From contig JAIFKV010000063.1 in assembly GCA_020049415.1 (NCBI GenBank), forward strand, positions 1 to 38,254: a stretch of DNA of 38,254 nucleotides. The letters are read 5' to 3'. The notes under the pieces were generated by a model that saw only the letters and a program-made list of their open reading frames with translations, was not told the origin of the DNA and searched no databases. Made by a program: the position numbers and the translations under genes. Source of the stretch: Betaproteobacteria bacterium (lineage in GTDB: Bacteria; Pseudomonadota; Gammaproteobacteria; Burkholderiales; Thiobacillaceae). Positions 8,978-17,959 of the stretch are shown here, in pieces (the stretch's first letter is position 1; each line of letters begins with the position of its first letter).

Positions 8978-9100
8978 ATGAAATTCGCCCACAGCGATTT
9001 ATTTTCACGGACAGTCGCTTACAAGAACCGGTCACATCTTTGGAAAATTTACCCAGCCAACAACATGGTCAGCGCGCACGCCCAAGCGCAGAATATCTAG
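8978..9100 (+). CDS. Possible 40-residue small protein
   Basis: The ATG at 8978 is preceded by a good ribosome binding site (GAGGAGCG at 8965-8972, overlapping the stop of the upstream gene) and opens a 40-codon frame starting MKFAHSDLF. There is no recognisable domain, signal peptide or membrane helix. The close spacing to the HTH-receiver gene suggests translational coupling if the frame is real. Comparative evidence is lacking, so this may be a chance open frame. Confidence 0.3.
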   Translation: MKFAHSDLFSRTVAYKNRSHLWKIYPANNMVSAHAQAQNI

Positions 9101-9258
9101 TCAGGCATGCGGCAAGGCGCGATTGCTTTTTCTCTGCCATCCTTTTATTCCGCTGCAATTGGCTACCGCCTTGAAGGAAATGCGATTCCGTTGAATACCC
9201 CAGGCTTTAACGATGGATATTGTGCTGATCACAAAGAAAGCATTCGAGGAAGCAAGCC

Positions 9259-11307
9259 ATGAGTGAAAAACTCCCAGTAACGCAACGCGAAATCGACTAT
9301 CCGGAGTCCATGGTTTTAATGAGCCACTCCGATCTTACCGATGTCATCACCTATGCAAACGATGCATTTGTGGAGATCAGCGGCTACACGCGTGATGAAT
9401 TGATTGGCGAGAATCACAGCATCGTGCGCCACCCCGACATGCCGCAATGGGTGTTTGCGGATCTTTGGCGGACGGTCAAAGGCGGCCATCCGTGGCGTGG
9501 TTGCATGAAGAATCGCGCCAAGAACGGTGATCATTATTGGGCAGCGGCAACCGTCTCGCCGATCATGAACAACGGTAATGTTGTCGGTTACCTCGCCTTG
9601 CGAAAAAAACCCGAACGCGAAGACGTGGCCAAGGCTGAAGCGCTTTACCGCAGCGGCAAGCAGCCCATCACCCGTTTCTCCATCAGCAACTGGTTCGGCA
9701 AGCTGAGCCTGCAGAAGAAACTGCAAATCCTGTTGCAGCCGGTGCTGTTGTTGGTGGTCGGTCTGGCGACGCTCTATGTCGCCAACGAGGTTGAAACCCG
9801 CATGATCGATACGGTGCAAAAAAGAGCCGACGCGGCAGCCAACGAAGTCATGGTCAGCGCCAACATGTTGATGCTCACCGGACAGATCAGCCAACCCGAA
9901 ACGCGCCAGTTGCTGATCAAAAAACTGGCCAGCGCGGAAAACATCGTCAGCCTGAAACTGGCGCGGAGTGATTCGGTTGCCGAACAATACGGCCCCGGCC
10001 TGCCTGAAGGACGCATCAGCGACGACCTCCAGCGTCAGGTCATGGCGTCGAAAAAACCACACTATGAAATCGTGCGTCGTGACGATAAAACGGTGTATCG
10101 GGTAGTCACCCCATACCTGTTCACGCATGATTTCCAAGGCACCGATTGCCTGTCTTGCCATGTCGCCAAGGATGGCAGCGTCTCCGGCGTATCGGATATC
10201 GAAATCGACATGACTCGCGATTTCCAGGAGCAGCAAAACTTTGTGATGCTGATCAACATCGGTCAATTGCTGTTCCAGGCGGTTCTGTATTTCTTCATCG
10301 GCTGGGTGGTGAAACATTTTGTCAGCCGTCGAGTGATCGAAATCAAGCGCCATCTGGCGGATTTGGTGAATGGCGACATGACCGGCAAGGTCGATATCTC
10401 CGGACGTGACGAAATGGGCGAGATTCTGTGCGCGGTGCAGACTTCCAAAATCATGCTCGGGTCGATGGTCGACCAGATCGGCTCGGTTTCCGGGAATATC
10501 GAAGCGCGCGCCAAACAGTTGGCATCGACCATTTCGAAGGTCGCGCAGAGTTCACAGTCGCAATCCGAATCAGCTGGCAGCATGGCGGCAGCGGTTGAGG
10601 AATTGACCGAGAACATCAATCAAGTGGAAACCAACGCCGGTGTGGTTCGACAGATTTCCGACAATTCCAAAACGCTGGCCAACAACGGTGAAAAAGTGGT
10701 TCGGAATGTCGTCGACGACATGGCAAAGATCAACACGGCGGTATTGAACGCGGCACGGATCATTGATGAACTGGGGAAAAAATCAGAACAGATTCATGAC
10801 ATCGTCAAGTTGATCAACGGCATTGCCGGACAGACCAATCTGCTGGCGCTGAATGCGGCGATCGAGGCGGCGCGCGCCGGCGAGCAGGGTCGGGGTTTCG
10901 CGGTGGTGGCGGATGAAGTAAGAAAACTGGCCGAGCAGACCAGCGTAGCGACTCAGGATATTTCAGCCATGACCGATACGATCATCAGCAGCACCAACGC
11001 GGCTGTCGCCGAGATCGAGGCTGCGGTTGGCATGGTCAAGACCGGTTCGCTGCTTGCCGAACAAGCCGGCGCGGCAATCGTGGAAATCAACAATGGGGCA
11101 TTACGTGTATTGAATGGGGTGGAAGACATCTCCAACGCGATCCGCGAACAAAGCCAATCCGGACGCGAGATCGCCGCCAACGTAGAGAAAGTGGCGCAAA
11201 TGTCGGAAGAAAATAGCGCTTCGGTGAGAGAAGTTTCATCCGCCGTCGAACATCTCGAATACTTGGCTCAATCGCTGGAGGAATCAGTCAAACATTTCAG
11301 TGTCTGA
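9259..11307 (+). CDS. Chemoreceptor with Aer-like PAS domain and periplasmic c-type heme motif
   Basis: The gene encodes 682 residues; GAGGAAG lies upstream of the ATG. Residues ~15-120 form an Aer-like PAS domain ([27 protein letters not shown]), probably binding FAD or another redox cofactor. A membrane helix at ~157-175, a periplasmic segment to ~327 and a second helix at ~328-351 follow. The periplasmic segment carries CLSCH at 297-301, a covalent heme c motif. Residues ~352-405 form a HAMP domain and the rest is the methyl-accepting coiled coil with the conserved hairpin ([20 protein letters not shown]). The protein probably signals to CheA/CheW in response to redox state or a gaseous or electron-acceptor ligand; the ligand is inferred, not shown. 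Confidence 0.93.
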   Translation: MSEKLPVTQREIDYPESMVLMSHSDLTDVITYANDAFVEISGYTRDELIGENHSIVRHPDMPQWVFADLWRTVKGGHPWRGCMKNRAKNGDHYWAAATVSPIMNNGNVVGYLALRKKPEREDVAKAEALYRSGKQPITRFSISNWFGKLSLQKKLQILLQPVLLLVVGLATLYVANEVETRMIDTVQKRADAAANEVMVSANMLMLTGQISQPETRQLLIKKLASAENIVSLKLARSDSVAEQYGPGLPEGRISDDLQRQVMASKKPHYEIVRRDDKTVYRVVTPYLFTHDFQGTDCLSCHVAKDGSVSGVSDIEIDMTRDFQEQQNFVMLINIGQLLFQAVLYFFIGWVVKHFVSRRVIEIKRHLADLVNGDMTGKVDISGRDEMGEILCAVQTSKIMLGSMVDQIGSVSGNIEARAKQLASTISKVAQSSQSQSESAGSMAAAVEELTENINQVETNAGVVRQISDNSKTLANNGEKVVRNVVDDMAKINTAVLNAARIIDELGKKSEQIHDIVKLINGIAGQTNLLALNAAIEAARAGEQGRGFAVVADEVRKLAEQTSVATQDISAMTDTIISSTNAAVAEIEAAVGMVKTGSLLAEQAGAAIVEINNGALRVLNGVEDISNAIREQSQSGREIAANVEKVAQMSEENSASVREVSSAVEHLEYLAQSLEESVKHFSV

Positions 11308-11340
11308 CCCCTCCTGTCCTTGCGGCATCAAAATGCGGCC

Positions 11341-11943
11341 TCAGGCGCCATGCAACGCTTTGATCCTTCGACAAACCAGCGCCTGAAAATAGCCACGTAG
11401 TTCAACGAACGGGATGGGTTTGGGGTAAATCGCCACATCCGCCGGCAGGCCGCCACGCGCAGCGATATCCGACTTCTCCATGCCGCTGACCACGATGATG
11501 TCCATGTCGGCAAGATCGTGATTGGCGCGCAAGGTTCGCACCATCTCGAACCCATCCACCCCGGGCATGTTGAGATCGGCAATCAGCACATCCGGCGGTC
11601 TGCGCCCAACGGCCAACAAACCATCAATACCGTTGCCGACAATCTGGATTTGCAATGGCAAATCCCAGCCTTCCATGGTGTGCATGTACATTTTTTGCAA
11701 GATCTGATCATCTTCTGCAATCAGCACACTCAACCGGGACTGCTCACCAGATGCTGCGGCGCCGCGTCGGCTCAGATGCGTCTGCAACGATTCCAGCAAG
11801 ATACGACGATGCCCGCCCGATGTTTTCCAGGCATCAAGCACCCCCTCTTCAACCATCTGCTGGACGGTGCCCAATGACACGCCAAGCAATTTCGAAGCTT
11901 CAGTCGTGCTACAGTACTTTTGTTTGGTTGAGGTGAGCGTCAT
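11341..11943 (-). CDS. N-terminal excisionase/MerR-like HTH fused to an intact receiver domain
   Basis: The gene encodes 200 residues. Residues ~10-55 are an HTH of the excisionase/MerR kind (TTEASKLLGVSLGTVQQMVE, then GGHRRIL). Residues ~70-190 are a CheY-like receiver with the acidic pair (LIAEDDQIL), phosphoacceptor Asp (LIADLNMPGVDG), Ser in VVSGME and Lys in YPKPIP, so all the pocket residues are present. It is paralogous to the protein at 8356-8967, sharing the LDAWKT/LEAWKT and GGHRRI segments. It is convergent with the chemoreceptor gene. No cognate histidine kinase is encoded in the window, so an orphan or CheA-linked phosphodonor is possible. Confidence 0.88.
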   Translation of the reverse strand: MTLTSTKQKYCSTTEASKLLGVSLGTVQQMVEEGVLDAWKTSGGHRRILLESLQTHLSRRGAAASGEQSRLSVLIAEDDQILQKMYMHTMEGWDLPLQIQIVGNGIDGLLAVGRRPPDVLIADLNMPGVDGFEMVRTLRANHDLADMDIIVVSGMEKSDIAARGGLPADVAIYPKPIPFVELRGYFQALVCRRIKALHGA

Positions 11944-11989
11944 GTAACAGGCTAGATCCGGTAGTAATTTATGAAAATATAATTTATAG

Positions 11990-12007
11990 CGAAATTGTCT
12001 AATTTCG
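11990..12007. promoter_or_regulatory. Inverted repeat upstream of the HTH-receiver gene
   Basis: CGAAATT and AATTTCG are perfect 7-bp arms with a GTCT spacer, about 47 bp upstream of the start at 11943 in an AT-rich stretch. This could be an operator, possibly for autoregulation, but no binding-site consensus is known for this protein class. Confidence 0.3.
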
Positions 12008-12015
12008 ACAAATAC

Positions 12016-12246
12016 TTATTTTTCTCCAGGCTTCTTCATTGCACTGATGTGCATCAGTAGCAAAGTCATAGGAGCGCAGATTGTCACCAACACCATCGGC
12101 CAGAACTGCAACCAGGATGACTTGGACGACTTAACCTTGGACTTAACCTTGGCATCCTGCGGCTCGATGTGATGGTCAAAGAATCGACCTTCGAGAAGGA
12201 CAAAGTTGGGACAACAACCGAACTCCTCTGTTCTGCTTGAAATATT
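12016..12246 (-). pseudogene. Possible decayed small membrane protein gene
   Basis: The minus strand has a 76-codon open frame with no ATG, GTG or TTG near its beginning. It reads protein-like: VLLEGRFFDHHIEPQDAK, a lysine/serine-rich linker, then a predicted membrane helix (WPMVLVTICAPMTLLLMHI) and a basic tail (MKKPGEK). The composition looks like a cytosolic N-terminus plus one membrane anchor, but the start seems lost after a TAG just upstream. It may be a remnant, use a rare start such as ATT, or be a chance frame. It lies between the divergent HTH-receiver and universal stress protein genes. Confidence 0.3.
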
Positions 12247-12286
12247 CTATTCTTTGAAAAGAAGTGAATAAAAATTGAGGCCAAAC

Positions 12287-12733
12287 ATGTACAAAAACAT
12301 TTTGGTACCGGTTGATGGCAATGAACTGTCCAATTCCGCAGTCAAGCATGCCTGCGAATTTGCCAAGGAAATCGGCGCCAGGCTGACTTTCTATTACGCG
12401 AAGCCCGATTACATCCCTGCCAATCTTTCAGGCGAAGTGCTACTGGGCGATATATCCGTCGATGAAGCCCTCGCCGGTGCAATGCAAAGGCAGGCTGAAT
12501 CCATATTGGCCGATGCCGCGCAGGTTGCAGCCAATGCCGATGTTGCATGCGAAACACTGAGTGAACATTGCGACACACCGCATGCCGGCATCATTGCTAC
12601 CGCTGCCAACAAAGGCTGCGACCTGATCTGCATGGCATCGCACGGTCGCCGTGGCGCTAGCGCCCTGCTGCTGGGCTCGGAAACGCAGAAGGTACTGACC
12701 CATTGCAAGGTTCCGGTGCTGGTCTACCGTTAG
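12287..12733 (+). CDS. Universal stress protein (UspA family)
   Basis: The gene encodes 148 residues; the ATG at 12287 has GAGG 7 bp upstream and begins MYKNILVPVDGNELS, the typical Usp start. The ATP-binding motif is seen near the C-terminus (MASHGRRGASALLLGSET, a G-x2-G-x9-G-S/T pattern), followed by the last strand VPVLVYR. This makes it a single-domain, probably nucleotide-binding Usp of usual length. The family protects cells during starvation, redox or respiratory stress in ways that are poorly defined. It is a single-gene unit followed by a hairpin repeat. Confidence 0.92.
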   Translation: MYKNILVPVDGNELSNSAVKHACEFAKEIGARLTFYYAKPDYIPANLSGEVLLGDISVDEALAGAMQRQAESILADAAQVAANADVACETLSEHCDTPHAGIIATAANKGCDLICMASHGRRGASALLLGSETQKVLTHCKVPVLVYR

Positions 12734-12735
12734 CA

Positions 12736-12762
12736 GGCTGTCCATGAATAATCTGGACAACT
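12736..12762. repeat. Dispersed 30-bp hairpin repeat, copy B
   Basis: The inverted repeat TGTCCA / TGGACA with spacer TGAATAATC begins 3 bp after the universal stress protein stop codon. Read on the minus strand it matches copies A (6762-6791) and C. It may act as a transcription-terminating or RNA-stabilising hairpin. Confidence 0.65.
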
Positions 12763-12974
12763 AAAGTGGCCCCATTGGTCAAGAACAAACCCCTGAAGAA
12801 GGGTAGGCAAGCCAAGGATTTTTCTTTTTCGGTTTGACCCCCGCTTTTACCGGCTTGGACTATGGGATCGAATGCATTCGCCCCGATAGCCGTTCACAAC
12901 TGAAGTTTACAAATCCGGCGTCCCGCTTGCCGGGATAAAATCGGCTTCGCTTTCTTCACCGAACCCAGCCCATC

Positions 12975-13949
12975 ATGACCATAAAAAATGTTTGCATCCT
13001 CGGCGGCGGCGGTTTCGTCGGCCACCATCTGGTGACTTTGCTTACCGCCCGCGGCATCCATGTGCGCGTGCCGGCTCGACGCCGAGAAGCTGTCAAAGAC
13101 CTGATCGTGCTGCCCACGGTTGAAATTGTAGAAACCGACATTCACGACCCGGCCAGTTTGAAAAGTGTGTTGAACGGCATGGATGCCGTCATCAATCTGG
13201 TTGGTTTGTTGCATGAGTCCGACGCCGGAAAAAGTGACAGCACGCAAGCACGTCGAGGCAGTTTCCAGTACGCCCATGTCGAATTGCCACGCAAGGTGGT
13301 GCAGGCTTGTAAAGAGACGGGGGTGCGCCGGTTGCTGCATATGAGCGCGCTCGGCGCCGACATCAAGTCACGCAGCGCTTACCAGCGCAGCAAGGCCGCC
13401 GGTGAAGCACTGGTGTTGCAGGCGAGTGGCGAACTCGATGTCAGCGTGTTCCGTCCCTCGGTCATTTTCGGTCCGGGAGACAGCTTTCTGACCATGTTCG
13501 CCGACCTGCTCAAACTAGCGCCGGTGGTTCCTCTCGCGGACGGAAATGCGCGTTTCCAGCCGGTGTTTGTCGGCGACGTGGCGCGCGCTTTCGCCGATGC
13601 ACTGGAACTACAGGAAAGTTTCGGACAGACCTACAACCTGTGCGGCCCCAAGGTCTACAGCCTGGCCGACCTGGTACGCTTGACCGCCGCCAGTCTGGAC
13701 TTGTGCCGCGTCGTCGTGCCGCTGAGCAAAACACCGTCCTACTGGTTCGCGCGCCTGATGGAACTCAAACCCGGCGACAAAATCATGACCCGCGACAATC
13801 ATTACGCCATGCTTGCCGACAATGTCTGCGCAGAGGGTTTTCCCGCCCTGTTCGGCGTCCCGACCGCGCTGGAAAGTGTCATCGGTTACCTCAAGGAAGC
13901 CGATCCGCGGCGTGGTTACATGAATTACCGCACCCACGCCGGCCGCTGA
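12975..13949 (+). CDS. NDUFA9-like atypical short-chain dehydrogenase/NAD(P)-binding protein
   Basis: The gene encodes 324 residues. A Rossmann fold starts at once with CILGGGGFVGHHLV, the atypical-SDR glycine motif, and the Y-x3-K pair is retained in SAYQRSKAAGE. The line ISTRPSVIFGPGD-like motif is present as VFRPSVIFGPGDSF. The protein resembles the complex I NDUFA9 subfamily of atypical SDRs, common in betaproteobacteria just upstream of cca, as here. The role in bacteria is not settled (nucleotide sugar or quinone-related epimerase/reductase activity has been suggested). The stop is 21 bp before the cca start, so they form an operon with the Crp/Fnr gene. Confidence 0.85.
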   Translation: MTIKNVCILGGGGFVGHHLVTLLTARGIHVRVPARRREAVKDLIVLPTVEIVETDIHDPASLKSVLNGMDAVINLVGLLHESDAGKSDSTQARRGSFQYAHVELPRKVVQACKETGVRRLLHMSALGADIKSRSAYQRSKAAGEALVLQASGELDVSVFRPSVIFGPGDSFLTMFADLLKLAPVVPLADGNARFQPVFVGDVARAFADALELQESFGQTYNLCGPKVYSLADLVRLTAASLDLCRVVVPLSKTPSYWFARLMELKPGDKIMTRDNHYAMLADNVCAEGFPALFGVPTALESVIGYLKEADPRRGYMNYRTHAGR

Positions 13950-13970
13950 AACTCGGCCAGCATTCCAACC

Positions 13971-15218
13971 TTGCCAGCGTCTTTGCACCTCCCCGCCCAC
14001 ATCCAGGTTTACGTCGTTGGCGGCGCGGTGCGTGACCGCTTGCTCGGTTTGCCGGTGCACGACCGTGACCATGTCGTGGTCGGCGCCACGCCAGAGGAAA
14101 TGAGCGCACTGGGGTTTCAGCCGGTTGGCAAGGATTTTCCGGTTTTCCTGCATCCGCGCACGCATGAGGAATATGCGCTGGCACGCACCGAACGCAAAAC
14201 AACGCGCGGTTACAAGGGCTTTCAGGTCTACGCCACACCGGAAGTAACCCTGGAAGAGGATTTACGCCGGCGTGATCTGACGATCAACGCGATGGCTGAA
14301 ACTGCCACTGGAGAGTTGATCGACCCCTATGGCGGCCGCGCTGATCTCGCCGCGCAGGTGTTCCGTCACATCAGCGAGGCATTCGCGGAAGACCCGGTGC
14401 GCATCCTGCGCGTAGCCCGTTTTGCCGCTCGCTTTGGCGAATTCACGGTCGCCCCGGAAACGTTGGCGTTGATGCGTGAAATGACCGCCAACGGTGAGGT
14501 TGACGCGTTGGTACCAGAGCGCGTCTGGCAAGAACTGGCGCGCGGACTGATGGAAGCGCAACCTTCGCGGATGATTTTGCTGCTGCGCGAGTGTGGCGCA
14601 CTGGCCCGGTTGTTAGCGGAAGTCGACACCTTGTTTGGCGTGCCGCAGAACCCCCAAAGCCATCCCGAAATCGACACCGGCGATCATGTCATGCGCGTCA
14701 TCGACCAGGCTGCTGCCGCCGCACAACCGCTGCCGGTTCGCTATGCCGCGCTGTTGCACGATCTGGGCAAAGGCCTGACGGCAAAGGAAAACTGGCCGCA
14801 TCATGGCGGCCACGAAGCCGCCGGCGTCGACTTGGTCAAACAGGTCGGCATTCGCCTGCGTGCACCAACCGATTGCACCAGCCTGGCGCAAATCGTGACC
14901 CGCTGGCATGGCCAGGCGCATAACGCCGACAAAATGGGCGCGGACGGCTTGCTTGACCTTCTCGAACAAACCGACGCTTTTCGCCGGCCGGATCGTTTCG
15001 ATGGTTTTCTGCATGCCTGCGCGGCAGATTTTCACGGTCGGCCAGGCTATGAGTTACGCGATTTCAACCCTGCGGAACGCTTGCGCTTGGCCTTGAAAGC
15101 GGCGCAACAAGTCGATTCCGGAGCGGTAGCGCGACAGTCGACCGCCGCCGAAATCCCGCAGGCAATCCGCGCCGCGCGTCGGCAGGCAATATCTGCCGCA
15201 CTGAAGATCAAACCATGA
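13971..15218 (+). CDS. cca: CCA tRNA nucleotidyltransferase with HD domain
   Basis: The gene encodes 415 residues and adds or repairs the CCA 3' end of tRNAs. The nucleotidyltransferase core is visible as VYVVGGAVRDRLLG, the catalytic acids in HDRDHVVVG, the RRRDLTINAMA motif, DPYGGRADL and EDPVRILRVARFAARFG. A C-terminal HD domain (YAALLHDLGKG) follows, as in the multifunctional E. coli type. The gene starts with TTG, at 13971 or 13983, because there is no ATG or GTG before the conserved core; this likely means a low translation rate. Its stop overlaps the start of the Crp/Fnr gene by 4 bp. Confidence 0.95.
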   Translation: MPASLHLPAHIQVYVVGGAVRDRLLGLPVHDRDHVVVGATPEEMSALGFQPVGKDFPVFLHPRTHEEYALARTERKTTRGYKGFQVYATPEVTLEEDLRRRDLTINAMAETATGELIDPYGGRADLAAQVFRHISEAFAEDPVRILRVARFAARFGEFTVAPETLALMREMTANGEVDALVPERVWQELARGLMEAQPSRMILLLRECGALARLLAEVDTLFGVPQNPQSHPEIDTGDHVMRVIDQAAAAAQPLPVRYAALLHDLGKGLTAKENWPHHGGHEAAGVDLVKQVGIRLRAPTDCTSLAQIVTRWHGQAHNADKMGADGLLDLLEQTDAFRRPDRFDGFLHACAADFHGRPGYELRDFNPAERLRLALKAAQQVDSGAVARQSTAAEIPQAIRAARRQAISAALKIKP

Positions 15219-15880
15219 AACCCAGCCTCGAAGAAACGCTTAGCCGCCAGTTTCCTGCTCTGACTGCACTCCCCGCGCCGCTGGCAAGCGAAGCCCTGCG
15301 GCAAGCGCTGCCGATAAACGCGCCCGCCGGCGCAATCCTGTTTGATGCCGGCATCGCTTGCCAGGCACTTCCACTGGTGTTGAGCGGCAGTATTCGTGTC
15401 AGCAAACGCGCCGAGAGCGGGCGTGAAATTCGCCTCTACAGCGTCAATCCAGGCGAGTTGTGCATCGTCACGGTGAGTTGTTTGCTCGGTGCCAGCGCCT
15501 ATCCAGCAACTGGCATCGCCGAGTCAGAAGTTTCCGCGTTGGCCCTGCCGCGCCCATTGTTCATGCGCTTGATAGCCGAACACCCGCCATTCCGCGATGT
15601 CGTTTTCGGACTCTTCGCCGATCGATTGACTGGCTTGATGACATTGGTCGAGGAAGTAGCTTTTCACAAGCTCGATCAACGCATTGCCGCCTGGCTATTG
15701 GCGCGCGGCCCCATAATTCTGGCCTCGCACCAAGTCATTGCACAGGAATTGGGCAGCGTCAGAGAAATCGTCTCCCGACTGTTGAAACAGTTCGAGGAAC
15801 AGAATTTTGTCCGTCTGGGACGCGAGCGGATCGAATTGCTCGATCCGCTCGGCTTGAAAAAGCTGGCCGCCGGCAGTTAG
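15215..15880 (+). CDS. Crp/Fnr family transcriptional regulator
   Basis: The gene encodes 221 residues. The N-terminal cyclic-nucleotide-binding-like beta barrel is recognisable (PAGAILFDAG, LPLVLSGSIRVSK, GREIRLYSVNPGELC), then the dimerisation helix, then an HTH (HQVIAQELGSVREIVSRLLK, then RERIELLD). The four-cysteine FNR pattern is missing. Two cysteines in GELCIVTVSCLLG are kept in a subgroup of Crp/Fnr proteins, and could be redox-sensitive. The start codon lies in the ATGA shared with cca. The effector and targets are not evident, and no other redox gene adjoins it. Confidence 0.88.
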   Translation: MKPSLEETLSRQFPALTALPAPLASEALRQALPINAPAGAILFDAGIACQALPLVLSGSIRVSKRAESGREIRLYSVNPGELCIVTVSCLLGASAYPATGIAESEVSALALPRPLFMRLIAEHPPFRDVVFGLFADRLTGLMTLVEEVAFHKLDQRIAAWLLARGPIILASHQVIAQELGSVREIVSRLLKQFEEQNFVRLGRERIELLDPLGLKKLAAGS

Positions 15881-15937
15881 CGCAAGTAAGCCCTGGTAAG
15901 ACTCGCTAACTGCGCTGGGGGCTACCCCAATCTCGGA

Positions 15938-16651
15938 TTAGTCCGATTGAACCAGACCGGTGCGAATGGCAAAACGGGTCAAACCGGCCACATCATGAAT
16001 ATTGAGCCGTTGCATCAATTGTGCGCGGTGACTCTCCACCGTTTTCACGCTGACGTGGAGTTGAACACCGATTTCACGAGTCGAATAGCCACGTGCGATC
16101 AGATGCAGAATCTCGCGCTGACGCGGCGTCAGCCGATCATCACGACGCAAGTTCTGACTGGGATCATCGCTGCGTAAATGATCTTCGATCACCACCACCG
16201 CATCCTTCAGACTAGCCAGCACTGAACGATATTTTGCGCTCGCCTGACGCAGACCCTCTTCAGCCTGACGATGGTTGGTCACATCTGTGCAGCAACCGAT
16301 GTAACCCAGGGTTGCACCACTACTTTCATCAATCAGTGGTTGTCCGACATTTTGCAGCCAGCGATAACGACCATCGCGCCGGCGAAAACGGGCCTCGATC
16401 GTGAAGGTGGATTTATCTGCATAGGCAGACTTGATCTGGCCCGGCAAGGTTGAAGCATCTTCAGGATGCATCACACCCAACCAGCCTCCACCGTATGATT
16501 CTTCCAGCGAACGGCCAGTGTATTCACGCCAGGCGCGATTGACCAGCAAGCACTGTCCAGAGGAATCGGACACCCAAGTAATCGAAGGCACCCAGTCCAG
16601 CGCCTTGATCATATCTGGTGAAAGTTGCACGCTATTTGCATCCATAGTCAT
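15938..16651 (-). CDS. PAS domain LuxR-type transcriptional regulator
   Basis: The gene encodes about 237 residues from the ATG at 16651; the ATG at 16645 is equally possible. The longer reading to 16768 looks non-coding. A PAS domain covers ~residues 10-125 (WVSDSSGQCLLVNRAWREYT, HPEDASTL, RRRDGRYRWLQNVGQPL), followed by a short coiled coil and a GerE/LuxR HTH (LTPRQREILHLIARGYSTRE, then VKTVESHRAQLMQRL). No receiver domain is present, so the PAS is the sensory input, presumably for a ligand or redox state. It is convergent with the Crp/Fnr gene. Confidence 0.88.
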   Translation of the reverse strand: MTMDANSVQLSPDMIKALDWVPSITWVSDSSGQCLLVNRAWREYTGRSLEESYGGGWLGVMHPEDASTLPGQIKSAYADKSTFTIEARFRRRDGRYRWLQNVGQPLIDESSGATLGYIGCCTDVTNHRQAEEGLRQASAKYRSVLASLKDAVVVIEDHLRSDDPSQNLRRDDRLTPRQREILHLIARGYSTREIGVQLHVSVKTVESHRAQLMQRLNIHDVAGLTRFAIRTGLVQSD

Positions 16652-16779
16652 TACCCGTAGTCCCTTGTATGAGCGAAAAAAAACATTCCCGACATAATCG
16701 CGGAAATCTATATCTAAAGTAATAGTATAAAGGCCAAAAACCCAGAAAAAACTGTTTTTATCAAGCATCCATAAGGTTT

Positions 16780-17006
16780 TTAACCCAGATTTTTCATGGA
16801 TTCACGCGATGATCGCGCAGGGCATTGTTTGCACAGTGAATTCTGAGAAGGAGTGGTGTAGTTATTCCTCCGCCCGACTAAGCGGAGTTGATAGCGCTTT
16901 AGCGCTTACAACTTCAATACGGCCTGTTCTGGCGGAAAAACAGAATTTCCTGGGCGAGCAACGGACAAGCGAGGGCGCGTGAGGAATCATAAAAGCTCCG
17001 GGTTAA
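16780..17006. mobile_element. 227-bp MITE-like element or IS-end remnant
   Basis: The ends are related as inverted repeats: TTAACCCAGATTTTT at 16780-16794 and, on the minus strand, TTAACCCGGAGCTTTT from 17006 to 16991. There is no coding frame inside. The first ~65 bp resemble the stretch at 17732-17800 after dcd. The interior contains small palindromes (GATAGCGCTTTAGCGCTTAC). It is best read as a non-autonomous element or remnant of an insertion sequence; it probably interrupts the dcd promoter region. The family is not identified with certainty; a similarity to IS1380-like ends is only a recollection. Confidence 0.5.
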
Positions 17007-17168
17007 TGGGCAAACTCGATCATTTCACTGTTTTTTCGCATCATCGTGAAGTTCTAGAGAATTTCTCGGCTATCGCAATACGAACAGCTCGAAGAGAATG
17101 TGTGCTTCATGTCGATGGTGGTTTTTTTCGATCGGCGCAGCTTGTTCAACCCTCTGAAAGACACTCTC

Positions 17169-17735
17169 ATGAGCATCAAATCCGACAAATGGATACGCCG
17201 CATGGCGGCTGAAAACGGCATGATCGAGCCGTTTGAACCGGGCCAGATCAAGACCGCGAATGGCGAAAAAATCGTTTCATACGGCACCTCAAGCTACGGT
17301 TATGACGTGCGCTGCGCGAATGAATTCAAACTGTTCACCAACCTGAACCACACCATTGTTGATCCAAAAAATTTCGATCCCGACTCATTCGTCGATGTAA
17401 AAGGGGATGTTTGCATCATTCCACCCAACTCATTCGCGCTGGCGCGCACCATCGAGTTTTTTCGCATCCCGCGCAGCGTGCTGACCATCTGTCTGGGTAA
17501 AAGCACTTATGCGCGTTGCGGCATCATCGTCAACGTGACGCCGCTGGAACCGGAGTGGGAAGGCCACGTCACGCTGGAGTTTTCCAATACCACGCCGTTG
17601 CCGGCGAAGATTTACGCCAACGAAGGCATTGCGCAGATGCTGTTCTTCGAATCCGATGAAATTTGTGAAACATCCTACCGCGATCGCGGCGGCAAATATC
17701 AGGGCCAGACCGGCGTCACGCTGCCCAAAATCTAG
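17169..17735 (+). CDS. dcd: dCTP deaminase
   Basis: The gene encodes 188 residues from the ATG at 17169 ([13 protein letters not shown]), the usual start and length for Dcd; an extension to 17100 is unlikely. It converts dCTP to dUTP as part of thymidylate supply. Signature segments are [13 protein letters not shown], the catalytic Glu region [20 protein letters not shown] and the carboxy-terminal GQTGVTLPK. The gene sits between two copies of a repeat: the MITE-like element upstream and a partial copy that begins at its stop codon. Both flanks have therefore been mobile-element targets. Confidence 0.96.
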   Translation: MSIKSDKWIRRMAAENGMIEPFEPGQIKTANGEKIVSYGTSSYGYDVRCANEFKLFTNLNHTIVDPKNFDPDSFVDVKGDVCIIPPNSFALARTIEFFRIPRSVLTICLGKSTYARCGIIVNVTPLEPEWEGHVTLEFSNTTPLPAKIYANEGIAQMLFFESDEICETSYRDRGGKYQGQTGVTLPKI

Positions 17736-17800
17736 CCCGAATATTTCATAAATTCGCGGGACGATCACGCTGGCGATTGTTTGCAATGGGAATTTCGTGC
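17732..17800. repeat. Partial copy of the element upstream of dcd
   Basis: CTAGCCCGAATATTTCATAA and its continuation align with 16781-16850 at roughly 70% identity by eye, including the shared words TTTCAT and GATTGTTTGCA. It starts within the dcd stop codon and loses similarity after about 68 bp. Confidence 0.5.
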
Positions 17801-17959
17801 AGGCGCGGCGAAGTCATTCAAACACCCGACAAAGACAAAGTCTCAATCACTTCACTGCTAGCGGAGGCTTACCGGAGAACTTCGATATCCCCTTCACCGG
17901 GCTATACAGGCTCGTCAAATGCCCCGCCCCGGTGCCCCGGAAGCCGGTTCGCCGCCCCC

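Noticed and set aside
9316..10353. A 345-codon minus-strand frame opposite the chemoreceptor
   Set aside because: It is antisense to conserved PAS and heme motifs and has no domain or ribosome site of its own.
12084..12284. A 66-codon minus-strand frame with its own start
   Set aside because: The composition (Ser/Arg-rich, no structure) looks non-coding and it competes with a more protein-like frame in the same place.
14262..14561. Open frames on the opposite strand of cca
   Set aside because: They lie wholly within conserved cca coding sequence.
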